A DNA stretch of 54,397 bases from Collinsella sp. AM18-10 (lineage in GTDB: Bacteria > Actinomycetota > Coriobacteriia > Coriobacteriales > Coriobacteriaceae): NCBI RefSeq assembly GCF_003471585.1, contig NZ_QRJO01000014.1:1-54397 (forward strand). The letters are read 5' to 3'. Under the pieces are notes generated by a model. That model was not told the origin of the DNA. It saw only the letters and a list, made by a program, of their open reading frames with translations, and made no database searches. Shown in pieces: positions 24,355 to 34,156 of this stretch. The position numbers and the translations under genes are program-made. The first letter of the stretch is position 1; each line of letters opens with the position of its first letter.

Positions 24355-25242
24355 CTACGAGCGGGATTCAGAGACCGGTTCCCATGCAATAAACGCCCAG
24401 CGAGCCTTACGGATATGGTCGAGCATATAGCACCCCTGCGGCACGCCCTTGGAGCCCGGCTCACCGGCATGGGGATTCTCGATCATGTGTTGGGCGATGT
24501 AGTCGCGCAGACGGTCGACCTTATCCTCGTTGCCATGCTCGAGCATACGGGAAAAATCCGCCACGCCTGCCTCAAGGCTATCGAAGGTATCGCGACGAGG
24601 CGATTCAAAGTACGTGACCTGCGGCAGGGCACCCATCTGAATGAGAATGTTAAAGGCGTACACAAAGCCATTGCTGCAGGTAACCGAGGCGCCGATGGCG
24701 TTCATCAAGTGCAGATCATAGCGCGGGCTGGAGTTGGCGACCATCGTGACAGCACAACGCCGACGAGCCGTTCGATTAAGCTTGGCAAGCGCATCTTTTA
24801 GATTGGTCGTCGTAACCGACCGACTGGCAAAGGCAACATCCACCGCTTTCGCGACCGGTCCAACCAAATCCCAGTCATCATCCCAAGCAAGCTCAAGCGG
24901 CGTAATAAGGTCCTCGAGCCCATAGTATTCAATGCCAGCATCTAGGGTGCCCAACATGGCAGGGGAAAAATCAGCGGCAATCACGGGATGCCTGTCTTGC
25001 GCAAGCGGAATAGCAATCGACCCAGCTCCACATCCCATATCAAGCACCGACTCACCAGGCTCCAGCGCTAACAGCTTTATAAAATCTCGGGCGTAGGGGG
25101 CAGTCTCCAACGGACGAAAATGCCGAGCCCGCTTATCCCACTCAAAAGAATCATCAGCTCGCCGCCGACCAGCCTGCAGACGCATCCATTCGCCATTCCA
25201 ATCCGCAGAAAGCAGTTCAGAACGAATCAAATCATCAGCCAC
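24355..25242 (-). CDS. SAM-dependent methyltransferase
   Basis: A 295-residue class I methyltransferase with the SAM-binding motif SVLDMGCGAGS (about 65-75) and a motif II-like VIAADFSPAM. I choose GTG at 25242 because AGGAGG lies seven bases upstream; the longer frame to 25302 would read through a terminator hairpin and give a false hydrophobic leader. The substrate is unknown. Homologues are often annotated only as class I methyltransferase. Confidence 0.8.
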   Translation of the reverse strand: MADDLIRSELLSADWNGEWMRLQAGRRRADDSFEWDKRARHFRPLETAPYARDFIKLLALEPGESVLDMGCGAGSIAIPLAQDRHPVIAADFSPAMLGTLDAGIEYYGLEDLITPLELAWDDDWDLVGPVAKAVDVAFASRSVTTTNLKDALAKLNRTARRRCAVTMVANSSPRYDLHLMNAIGASVTCSNGFVYAFNILIQMGALPQVTYFESPRRDTFDSLEAGVADFSRMLEHGNEDKVDRLRDYIAQHMIENPHAGEPGSKGVPQGCYMLDHIRKARWAFIAWEPVSESRS

Positions 25243-25251
25243 GGGCCAACC

Positions 25252-25302
25252 TCCTAGCAACAAAAAAGCGGCCCCTCCCAAAAGAAGAGCCGCAACCAGC
25301 AT
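25252..25302 (-). terminator. Terminator-like hairpin before methyltransferase
   Basis: On the minus strand GCGGC..CTTC and GAGGGGCCGC pair and are followed by TTTTTT, about ten bases before the AGGAGG of the methyltransferase gene. It could end an upstream transcript or act as an attenuator. Confidence 0.55.
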
Positions 25303-25407
25303 ATATCAGAAAGAACCGATCCAACGCCAAACCGCCATACCAGCAAAGTAGGGCAGAAGCGAAGCGACTGCCAAAGGGATAGAACCCAACCGAGGGCCCG
25401 TTGTGCG

Positions 25408-25541
25408 GGAGCCCCGGGGAGGGCAAATATATAAGGTCGATCGCGAGTTCCGCACGAGCCGGAGAGCACTTAATGTGCTCTCCGTGCGAGCCAGGACTGT
25501 CCGAGCAGGCGACCTTATATATTTGCCCTCCCCGGGGCTCC
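25408..25541. repeat. Large palindrome with 32-bp perfect arms
   Basis: The arms 25408-25439 and 25510-25541 are exact complements, beginning GGAGCCCCGGGGAGGG and ending AAATATATAAGGTCG. Inside is a second hairpin, GGAGAGCAC-TTAAT-GTGCTCTCC (25461-25483), flanked by CGCAC/GTGCG. It lies between two minus-strand genes and codes for nothing visible. Confidence 0.8.
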
Positions 25542-25558
25542 TCGCCAGTCCCCCTCAG

Positions 25559-26923
25559 CTAGTTCTTCAGCGAGTTCAGCGGCGCCGGGAAACGTCCACC
25601 GCGATGGGCAAGCACGGTGCCGGCGTTGGGGTTCACCGGCATGATGGGTGCACGGCCGAACAGGCCGCCGTACTCGACGCAGTCGCCCACGCCCTTGCCG
25701 ATGGCGGGAATCACGCGGACGGCCGTGGTCTTGTTGTTGATGACGCCGATGGCCATCTCGTCGGCGATGATGCCGGCGATGGTCTCGACCGGGGTGTCGC
25801 CGGGGATGGCGATCATGTCCAGGCCGACGGAGCACACGCAGGTCATGGCCTCGAGCTTCTCGAGCGAAAGCGCACCGGCTTCGACGGCGGCGATCATGCC
25901 GGCGTCCTCGGACACGGGGATGAAAGCGCCGGAGAGACCGCCCACGCTGGAGCTGGCCATGACGCCGCCCTTCTTGACGGCATCGTTGAGCATGGCGAGC
26001 GCGCAGGTCGTGCCCGGGCCACCGCAGGTGCCCACGCCGATGATCTCGAGGATGCGCGCGACGGAGTCGCCGATGGCAGGCGTGGGAGCCAGCGACAGGT
26101 CGACGATGCCCTTCTCGACACCCAGGCGATGGGCGGCCTCGCGGCTCATGAGCTCGCCGGCACGGGTGATCTTAAAGGCGGTCTGCTTAATCTTTTCGGC
26201 GACTTCCATCATCGATGCGGAATCGGGCAGCGTCTCCAGGGCTGCGGCCATAACGCCGGGGCCCGAGACGCCTACGTTGATGACGGCGTCGGCCTCGCCA
26301 CCGCCGTGGACGGCGCCCGCCATAAACGGGGAGTCCTCGACCATGTTAGCAAAGCAGACAAACTTGGAAGCGCCGACGGAATCCTGGTCGGCCGTGAGTT
26401 TAGCGGCATCGATGATGGTCTGGGCGGCCATAAGCACGGCGTCCATGTTGATGCCGGCGCGCAGGCTGGCGACGTTGACACTGGAGCAGACACGGCTCGT
26501 GGTGGCGAGCGCCTGGGGGATGGACTGAATGACGCGGCGGTCGGCGTCGCCGATGCCCTTCTGGACGAGTGCGGAGAAGCCGCCCAGGTAATCGATGCCG
26601 AGCGTCTCGGCCGCGCGGTCGAGGGCATGCGCGATGGGGGTGAGGTCCTCATCCTTGCAGCACGCGGCGATCTGCGCCACCGGGGTGACGGAAACGCGCT
26701 TGTTGACAATGGGGATACCGTACTCGCGCTCGAGGTTCTCGGCGGTCTCGACCAGATGCTCAGCCGTGTGCGTCACATGGTCGTAGATCTTCGTGCACAT
26801 GCGGTCGAGGTTCTCGTCACCGCAACCCATGAGCGAAACACCCATGGTGATGGTCCTGATGTCGAGGTTCTGTTCCTCAACCATGCCGCGGGTTTCCGCG
26901 ATTTCTGCGGGCGTGATCGCCAT
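25559..26923 (-). CDS. DUF711/PFL-family protein (UPF0210)
   Basis: The 454-residue protein belongs to the DUF711 family (UPF0210, often called PFL family). Family blocks include [16 protein letters not shown] near the N-terminus, [12 protein letters not shown] and [18 protein letters not shown] in the middle and the C-terminal GRAPIMPVN. It is cytoplasmic; the reaction is not established. GGAG before 26923 decides the start over an ATG at 26980 that lies inside a terminator. A small ACT-domain gene often precedes this family elsewhere, but none is seen here. Confidence 0.85.
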   Translation of the reverse strand: MAITPAEIAETRGMVEEQNLDIRTITMGVSLMGCGDENLDRMCTKIYDHVTHTAEHLVETAENLEREYGIPIVNKRVSVTPVAQIAACCKDEDLTPIAHALDRAAETLGIDYLGGFSALVQKGIGDADRRVIQSIPQALATTSRVCSSVNVASLRAGINMDAVLMAAQTIIDAAKLTADQDSVGASKFVCFANMVEDSPFMAGAVHGGGEADAVINVGVSGPGVMAAALETLPDSASMMEVAEKIKQTAFKITRAGELMSREAAHRLGVEKGIVDLSLAPTPAIGDSVARILEIIGVGTCGGPGTTCALAMLNDAVKKGGVMASSSVGGLSGAFIPVSEDAGMIAAVEAGALSLEKLEAMTCVCSVGLDMIAIPGDTPVETIAGIIADEMAIGVINNKTTAVRVIPAIGKGVGDCVEYGGLFGRAPIMPVNPNAGTVLAHRGGRFPAPLNSLKN

Positions 26924-26968
26924 CCTTGCGCTCCTATCTGCCAAAACGAGCATAGTCTTTTCTATTCT

Positions 26969-27006
26969 AACGTGCCGCACGTGCCAAGTGGCGCGTGCGG
27001 CACGTT
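26969..27006. terminator. Terminator after metH
   Basis: AACGTGCCGCACG and CGTGCGGCACGTT form a 13-base stem between metH and the DUF711 gene. Confidence 0.7.
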
Positions 27007-27031
27007 TTAGTGCTCGGTTGTTTCCGTTGTG

Positions 27032-29599
27032 TTACTGCCCAAAGACCTCTTCGGCGATACGAGCGCTTTCGGCGGCATCCTTGGCGTAGTAGTCCGCGCC
27101 GATCTGCTTGGCGTATTCGGGGGTGAGCACGGCGCCGCCTACGATAATCTTGACGCCCGGAACCTCGGCATGGAGCAGCTTGATGGTCTCCTCCATGGCG
27201 ACGACGGTGGTGGTCATAAGCGCCGAGAGGCCGACGAGTTTGATATCGCGCTCCTTGACGGTCTTGAGTACCTCCTGCGGATCGACATCGCGGCCCAGGT
27301 CAAAGACGGTGTAGCCGTAGTTGTCGAGCAGCATTTTGACGATGTTCTTGCCAATATCGTGGATGTCGCCCTTGACGGTGGCCACGCAGATCTTGCCCTT
27401 GTCGGCGATCTCGCCGGCGGGCATCAGGCGCTTGATGGTGTCGAAGCCCACGCGCGCGGCCTCGGCCGAGGCCATGAGCTGCGGCAAGAAGAACTTGCCC
27501 TGGTCAAAGAGGACGCCAACCTCGTCGAGGGCGGGGATAAAGTGATTGTTGATGAGGTCCATGGCGTCGTGGTCTGCCAGCAGACGCTCGGTCTCGGCAG
27601 CGATCTCGCCTTTGCGGCCCGAGACGACCATGCGACGAATCGGGTCGTCGTTGCCGACGGTGCCGGCGGTGCCCGCGGTGCCCGCGGCCGGCGCGGCATC
27701 ACTCGATGCGGCCTGAGCTGCTGCCGGGTTGGCGGCGATCTTATAGGGATCGGTCCAGCCGGCGTAGCGTTCGATGTATCCGGTCGAGCCCTCGTCCTCA
27801 ACGCTCAGCACGCGATAGCTGTAGACGGTGTCCATAAAGCGCTTGGAGCCCGGGTTCATGATGGGGGCGTCCAGGCCCGCGCCAAAGGCGGCGGCCAAAA
27901 AGACCGAGCCCAGCAGCGGGCGGGCAGGCAGGCCAAAGCTGATGTTCGACACGCCGAGCGCGCATTTGACACCCAGGCGCTCCTTGCACAGGGACATGGC
28001 ACGCAGGATCTGCTCGGCCTGGCGCTGGTTGGTCGAGGCGGTCATGACCAGGCAGTCGATGAGGATGCGGTCCGGTCCGATGCCGTAGCGGGCAGCCTCG
28101 GCCACGATGCGCTCGGCGATGGCGAAGCGAGCCTCGGCGGTATCGGGGATGCCGCCTTCGTCGAGCGTAAGGCCGACAACGTTGGTGCCGTAGTGGGCGA
28201 CCAGTGGAAAGATCTCATCCATGATCTGCTGCTTGCCATTGACCGAGTTGATGATGGGCTTGCCGGCGTAGCGGCGCACGGCGGCCTCGACGGCTGCGGG
28301 GTCGGTGGAGTCGATCTGCAGCGGCAGCAGCGTGGAGCCTTGGAGCTGCTCGGTCGCTTGCTGGATGACCTTGACCTCGTCGATCTCGGGCAGGCCCACG
28401 TTGACGTCCAAGATATCGGCGCCCTGTTCTTGCTGGCTGATGCCCTGGCTTACGACGTAGTCCAGATCGCCGTCGCGCAGGGCCTGCTGCAGGCGTTTTT
28501 TACCGGTGGGGTTGATGCGCTCGCCGATGACGGCGATTTTGTGGCCGTCGCAGGGGAGGTCCACCACGGTCTGGGCGCTTGTGACCGACATGCTGGGCTT
28601 GCGGTGGCGCGGACTGGGCGTGTGGTTATCGATAAGCGTGCGCAGCGCTGCCATGTGCGTGGGCGTGGTACCGCAGCAACCGCCCACGACGCTCACGCCG
28701 TCGGCGATCATGCCGGCGACGGCCTCGGCGTATTCGGGGGCTTGGATATCAAAGACGGTGTTGCCGTCGTCGTCCACGCGGGGCAGTCCAGCGTTGGCCT
28801 GCACCATGATGGGCTTGTCCGTAACGGTGAGCATGCGAGCGGCGAGCCCTCGGAGCTCGGCCGGTCCCTGGCTGCAGTTGATGCCCAAAACGTCGGCGCC
28901 GATGGCATCGAGCGTGATGGCGGCAACCTCGGGACTCGTGCCCAGGAAGGTGCGACCGTCTTCCTCAAAAGTCATGGTGGCAAAGACGGGCAGGTTGGAG
29001 TTCTCGCGGCAGGCGAGGACCGCCGCCTTGATCTCGGCCAGGTCGGTCATGGTCTCGATAATAAAGAGGTCCACACCCGCGGCGACGCCGGCGCGCACTT
29101 CCTCGGCAAAGAGGTCGTAGGCCTCGTCGAAGCTCAGGGTACCCAGGGGGCGCAGCAGCGCGCCGATGGGGCCGATGTCGCCGGCGACGTAGTGGGCACC
29201 GGCCGCGCGAGCGCAAGAGACTGCGGCGGCAAAGACATCTGCCACGGTGGCGGCGCCATCGAGCTTGTGCGCGTTGGCGCCAAAGGTGTTGGCGGTGATC
29301 ACGTCGCACCCGGCCTCGACGTACTGACGTTGGATGTCGGTGATGACCTGGGGCTCCTCAAAGTTGAGCAGCTCGGGCAGGGCTCCGGCCTTCATGCCGG
29401 CCGCCTGCAGCATGGTGCCCATGCCGCCGTCGAACAGCAGGTGTCCCGTGCCCTCGATGGCGGCGCGCAGACGATCGTTCTTAATGCGAAGGTCGTCGAT
29501 TGTGCGCGTCTTGTATGCAGCGCCTTTGCGGCGTGCGGCATCAACAGGCGCCGCCAGCGCGGCACCGTCCAGATCATGAGTGATAAGCGGAGTAAACAT
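27032..29599 (-). CDS. metH: Cobalamin-dependent methionine synthase, short form
   Basis: An 855-residue enzyme that moves a methyl group from methyltetrahydrofolate through cobalamin to homocysteine. The order is homocysteine domain (about 50-330, zinc cysteines in INCSQG and VGGCCGTTP), pterin domain (about 355-615, AVIGERINPTGKK), cap (about 660-745) and B12 domain (to 855) with GDIHDIGKN carrying the cobalt-binding histidine. An Ala/Gly/Thr-rich linker precedes the cap. It lacks the C-terminal activation domain of E. coli MetH, which is supplied by the next gene upstream. GGAG precedes the ATG. Confidence 0.95.
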   Translation of the reverse strand: MFTPLITHDLDGAALAAPVDAARRKGAAYKTRTIDDLRIKNDRLRAAIEGTGHLLFDGGMGTMLQAAGMKAGALPELLNFEEPQVITDIQRQYVEAGCDVITANTFGANAHKLDGAATVADVFAAAVSCARAAGAHYVAGDIGPIGALLRPLGTLSFDEAYDLFAEEVRAGVAAGVDLFIIETMTDLAEIKAAVLACRENSNLPVFATMTFEEDGRTFLGTSPEVAAITLDAIGADVLGINCSQGPAELRGLAARMLTVTDKPIMVQANAGLPRVDDDGNTVFDIQAPEYAEAVAGMIADGVSVVGGCCGTTPTHMAALRTLIDNHTPSPRHRKPSMSVTSAQTVVDLPCDGHKIAVIGERINPTGKKRLQQALRDGDLDYVVSQGISQQEQGADILDVNVGLPEIDEVKVIQQATEQLQGSTLLPLQIDSTDPAAVEAAVRRYAGKPIINSVNGKQQIMDEIFPLVAHYGTNVVGLTLDEGGIPDTAEARFAIAERIVAEAARYGIGPDRILIDCLVMTASTNQRQAEQILRAMSLCKERLGVKCALGVSNISFGLPARPLLGSVFLAAAFGAGLDAPIMNPGSKRFMDTVYSYRVLSVEDEGSTGYIERYAGWTDPYKIAANPAAAQAASSDAAPAAGTAGTAGTVGNDDPIRRMVVSGRKGEIAAETERLLADHDAMDLINNHFIPALDEVGVLFDQGKFFLPQLMASAEAARVGFDTIKRLMPAGEIADKGKICVATVKGDIHDIGKNIVKMLLDNYGYTVFDLGRDVDPQEVLKTVKERDIKLVGLSALMTTTVVAMEETIKLLHAEVPGVKIIVGGAVLTPEYAKQIGADYYAKDAAESARIAEEVFGQ

Positions 29600-29608
29600 C
29601 GATGGCTC

Positions 29609-30397
29609 CTAATGGCTGGAATAGCAGGTGGTGTGGGCGGCGCGGAAGCGGCAGTGCTCACGCATGCGGCAGATATTGCAGGTGGGGCGGCTCTGGGCGT
29701 CGTGGACTTCGCCGTCAAACAGACCAATCACCGCGGTCACGCTCTTGGTGGGCATGAGCAGGCTGGTCGGCGTGACGGTAAGCCCGATGAGCCGCGTGGC
29801 GTTGAGCGCATTCACGATTGAGCGCTGGGCCGTAAGCGGGCAGTCGCCATAGCCGGGACTGAAGCGCCAGTTACCGGCGAGTCCGTGTGCGGCGGCCGCA
29901 GCCTTGACCTGCTGGTCCATCTGCTCGACGGCGGCTTCTACATAGGCAGAGCATGCGGCGTCGAGCACGGCTCCCTCCAGGGGCTGCTGGGCTCCCGTGG
30001 TGCGCAGACGACGCTCGGCGTCCATGCCGAGTGTGCATGCCATGAGCGCGGCAAAGCGGGCGTCTTTGAGATGTCGATAGATGTCGCGACCGCGCAGCTC
30101 AACGTTGGTGCCGACCAAGCGAATGCAAGGCTCTCCCTGCTCGTCCACGCCCATGGCATCGATGGCAAATGCGCGGCGCACGCCACGGGGCTCAATGTCC
30201 AGTTCCAGACGCTCAACGACAAGCTCAATACGCTGCGACAGCTCGGGCTCAATCTGCTGACCGCCGTAGCCCAGATAGCGCAGCATCTCGGCACGATCGA
30301 CGCGGGGATGGTGGGCATCATCGATACGATAAAGCGCCGGCGACGCAAGGTCGGCCGGCACTTCGACAGCGGTTGTATCGATGTGCGGTTTTTCCAT
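29609..30397 (-). CDS. Methionine synthase activation-domain protein
   Basis: The 262-residue stand-alone protein matches the vitamin B12-dependent methionine synthase activation domain, which binds SAM and helps restore inactive cob(II)alamin. The family core is visible as NWRFSPGYGDCPL, and a late cysteine group (CNICRMREHCRF) is present. Its start overlaps the metF stop by one base and it ends ten bases before metH, so the three are one operon acting in the methyl cycle. Confidence 0.85.
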   Translation of the reverse strand: MEKPHIDTTAVEVPADLASPALYRIDDAHHPRVDRAEMLRYLGYGGQQIEPELSQRIELVVERLELDIEPRGVRRAFAIDAMGVDEQGEPCIRLVGTNVELRGRDIYRHLKDARFAALMACTLGMDAERRLRTTGAQQPLEGAVLDAACSAYVEAAVEQMDQQVKAAAAAHGLAGNWRFSPGYGDCPLTAQRSIVNALNATRLIGLTVTPTSLLMPTKSVTAVIGLFDGEVHDAQSRPTCNICRMREHCRFRAAHTTCYSSH

Positions 30398-31269
30398 TAC
30401 CCCAAGCGCTCCATAATGGTTGCGGCGATTGCAGGACGGTTCATAGTGTACAGGTGCAGACCGGCGGCACCGTGCTCCTTAAGGTCGCAAAGCTGACGGG
30501 CGGCATAATCTACACCGGCTGCCTGCAGACTCTCGGGGTCGTTCTCGTACTTGGCGAGAATCTTGATGACGGGGGAGGGCAGTGACGCGCCGCACATAAA
30601 GACCATGCGGCTGATCTGCGACTTGCCCATAAACGGCATGATACCTGCGGTAATGGGCACGGTGATGCCGGCCTTGTCGGCAAGCTCGCGAAAACGATAG
30701 AAGCACTCGTTATCAAAGAAGAGCTGCGTCACAAAGAAGCTCGCGCCGGCGTCCTGTTTTTGCTTGAGGTGTTCGACCGAGAGGTTGAGATCCTCGCAGG
30801 CAATGTGGCCCTCGGGGTAGGCTGCGGCACCCACGCAAAAGCCGGCGTCGACGAGCTCGGGGATGAGGTCGCGGGCGTAGGCGTAGTCGGAGGCGGGCTT
30901 GTCGTCCTCGGTCGCGCCGGCAGGGAGATCGCCACGCAGGGCCAGGATGTTTTCCACGCCGGCGGTGCGGTACTCATCGATCTTGGCGGCGATATCGGCG
31001 TGGGTACGGCCCACACAGGTGAGGTGCGCCACCGAGGGCGTATCGAATTCGCTCGTAATCATATGCGCGATGGGGGCGGTGGTGGCGCCGTTGCCCGAGC
31101 CGCCAGCCGAGCAGGTGACCGAGACAAAGCTCGGCGAAAGCTTGCACAGATTGCCTGCCACTTCGCGAGCCGTGTCGAGGGTAAGCTCGCCCTTGGGCGG
31201 GAACATCTCAAACGAAACGGGTGCAGTGCCCTGGGATGCTGCCTGCTTAAAAACCTCGTCGACGCGCAT
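30397..31269 (-). CDS. metF: 5,10-methylenetetrahydrofolate reductase
   Basis: The 290-residue flavoenzyme makes 5-methyltetrahydrofolate, the methyl donor for the adjacent methionine synthase. It has VSFEMFPPKG near the N-terminus, the NILALRGDLP block, AYPEGH and the FVTQLFFDN barrel motif. AGGAG before 31269 decides the start. It is the first gene of the metF-activator-metH operon. Confidence 0.95.
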   Translation of the reverse strand: MRVDEVFKQAASQGTAPVSFEMFPPKGELTLDTAREVAGNLCKLSPSFVSVTCSAGGSGNGATTAPIAHMITSEFDTPSVAHLTCVGRTHADIAAKIDEYRTAGVENILALRGDLPAGATEDDKPASDYAYARDLIPELVDAGFCVGAAAYPEGHIACEDLNLSVEHLKQKQDAGASFFVTQLFFDNECFYRFRELADKAGITVPITAGIMPFMGKSQISRMVFMCGASLPSPVIKILAKYENDPESLQAAGVDYAARQLCDLKEHGAAGLHLYTMNRPAIAATIMERLG

Positions 31270-31696
31270 ATCGTGCTCCTCTAGATACGTAATAGTGTGA
31301 TGTGTTGTAAGGATTCTACAGCACCACTGTGCCACGGTGGAGTTTCACTCACTATTTGGGGGATACCAATCAAAGATGCCTTGCTATCGGCATTTCCTAT
31401 AGCAGAGCGGCTCATTTTGACACGGGCTATAAAGACTGGTATCTGATGCGAAATACCAGTTAATTGAGCCCCATCCCAAATTGACTACCCTTAAACCATG
31501 GGGAGAGGTCTGCAATTTATACAGTTGATTGGCTGTTGAGGGCGGCAACGCCGCCGCGATGCGGTAACCTCATTGATTGGTTTCGTGACAGCAACATAAC
31601 GGTAATGTTGCGGAAACACGACGAGCCTAATCTATGGCTCGTTCGTTAGTAATCAACACCGCTTCTCACGCGGTGCCGATACGAAGGGAGTTCCGT
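31270..31696. other. Divergent promoter region, metF and glnA
   Basis: No gene is seen in these 427 bases. Two hairpins stand out: ACTGGTAT/ATACCAGT (31435-31460), and GCAACAT/ATGTTGC (31591-31611) inside the outer arms GTTTC/GGAAAC (31580-31617). The second lies in the likely glnA promoter and is a candidate nitrogen-control site. I found no SAM or cobalamin riboswitch signature. Confidence 0.45.
31580..31617. promoter_or_regulatory. Palindromic site before glnA
   Basis: Nested inverted repeats GTTTC..GGAAAC and GCAACAT..ATGTTGC (31591-31597 with 31605-31611), about 80 bases before the glutamine synthetase start. The GTNAC and GGAAAC pieces recall actinobacterial GlnR half-sites, but the spacing is not exact. 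Confidence 0.35.
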
Positions 31697-33784
<2,088 letters not shown>

Positions 33785-33813
33785 GGCGTAACTGACATAT
33801 CGTCACGGTATTG

Positions 33814-33846
33814 AGCCGGGGTCCGCATCGCGCGGGCCCCGGCTAT
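33814..33846 (+). terminator. Terminator after glnA
   Basis: GCCGGGG-T-CCGC pairs with GCGG-G-CCCCGGC around a short loop, followed by a weak T-rich stretch. Confidence 0.65.
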
Positions 33847-33882
33847 TTGTTTGTGAAGGACGCTTTGGAGTCCGTTTTGCCG

Positions 33883-33932
33883 CCGATTTGCCGGGATCCG
33901 CACCCTGTCGGGTTCGAATCCCGGCATATCGG
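33883..33932. repeat. 18-bp inverted repeat with tRNA-like loop
   Basis: CCGATTTGCCGGGATCCG (33883-33900) and CGAATCCCGGCATATCGG (33915-33932) pair at 16 of 18 positions. The right arm contains GGTTCGAATCC, which looks like a tRNA T-arm, but no other tRNA part is present. Confidence 0.5.
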
Positions 33933-33937
33933 TAGCA

Positions 33938-33970
33938 AAAAGCCCGCTACCGAATTGGTAACGGGCTTCT
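33938..33970 (-). terminator. Terminator of tRNA-Glu
   Basis: On the minus strand AAGCCCG-T-TACC and GGTA-G-CGGGCTT pair and are followed by TTTT, just after the tRNA. Confidence 0.8.
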
Positions 33971-33979
33971 CAGATTTTG

Positions 33980-34056
33980 TGGTGCCCCCAGCGGGATTCG
34001 AACCCGCGATATCCACCTTGAAAGGGTGGCGTCCTTGGCCGCTAGACGATGGGGAC
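33980..34056 (-). tRNA. tRNA-Glu (UUC)
   Basis: The full cloverleaf is present on the minus strand. The acceptor GTCCCCA pairs with TGGGGGC followed by ACCA; the anticodon stem CCACC/GGTGG holds the loop CTTTCAA with anticodon TTC; the T-arm is GCGGG-TTCGAAT-CCCGC. CCA is encoded. Confidence 0.95.
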
Positions 34057-34115
34057 AGCGGGGAAGAGTATAGCAGACTTTTTTGCCGGCGCGTATATCG
34101 TTGGCAAACTGGAAA

Positions 34116-34150
34116 ACCACCACAAAGGTGCCTGTCCCCTTTGTGGTGGT
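34116..34150. repeat. 35-bp palindromic element, copy 2
   Basis: ACCACCACAAAGG and CCTTTGTGGTGGT are perfect 13-base arms around TGCCTGTCC. It is the inverted form of the element at 1314-1348. It lies at the end of the murT-gatD gene and may act as its terminator. Confidence 0.6.
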
Positions 34151-34156
34151 GAGGTG

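Noticed and set aside
27032..29599. metH as a truncated gene because the activation domain is missing
   Set aside because: The activation domain is encoded by the coupled upstream gene, a common split arrangement in anaerobes.
27029..29821. 930-codon plus-strand open frame opposite metH
   Set aside because: Gly/Asp/His-rich shadow without a ribosome binding site. metH on the other strand has all expected motifs.
31270..31696. SAM or cobalamin riboswitch before metF-metH
   Set aside because: I see neither the SAM-I core nor the cobalamin B12 box on either strand.
33883..33932. tRNA T-arm (GGTTCGAATCC) as a second tRNA or attachment site
   Set aside because: No acceptor, D-arm or anticodon arm fits; the sequence is explained by an 18-bp inverted repeat.
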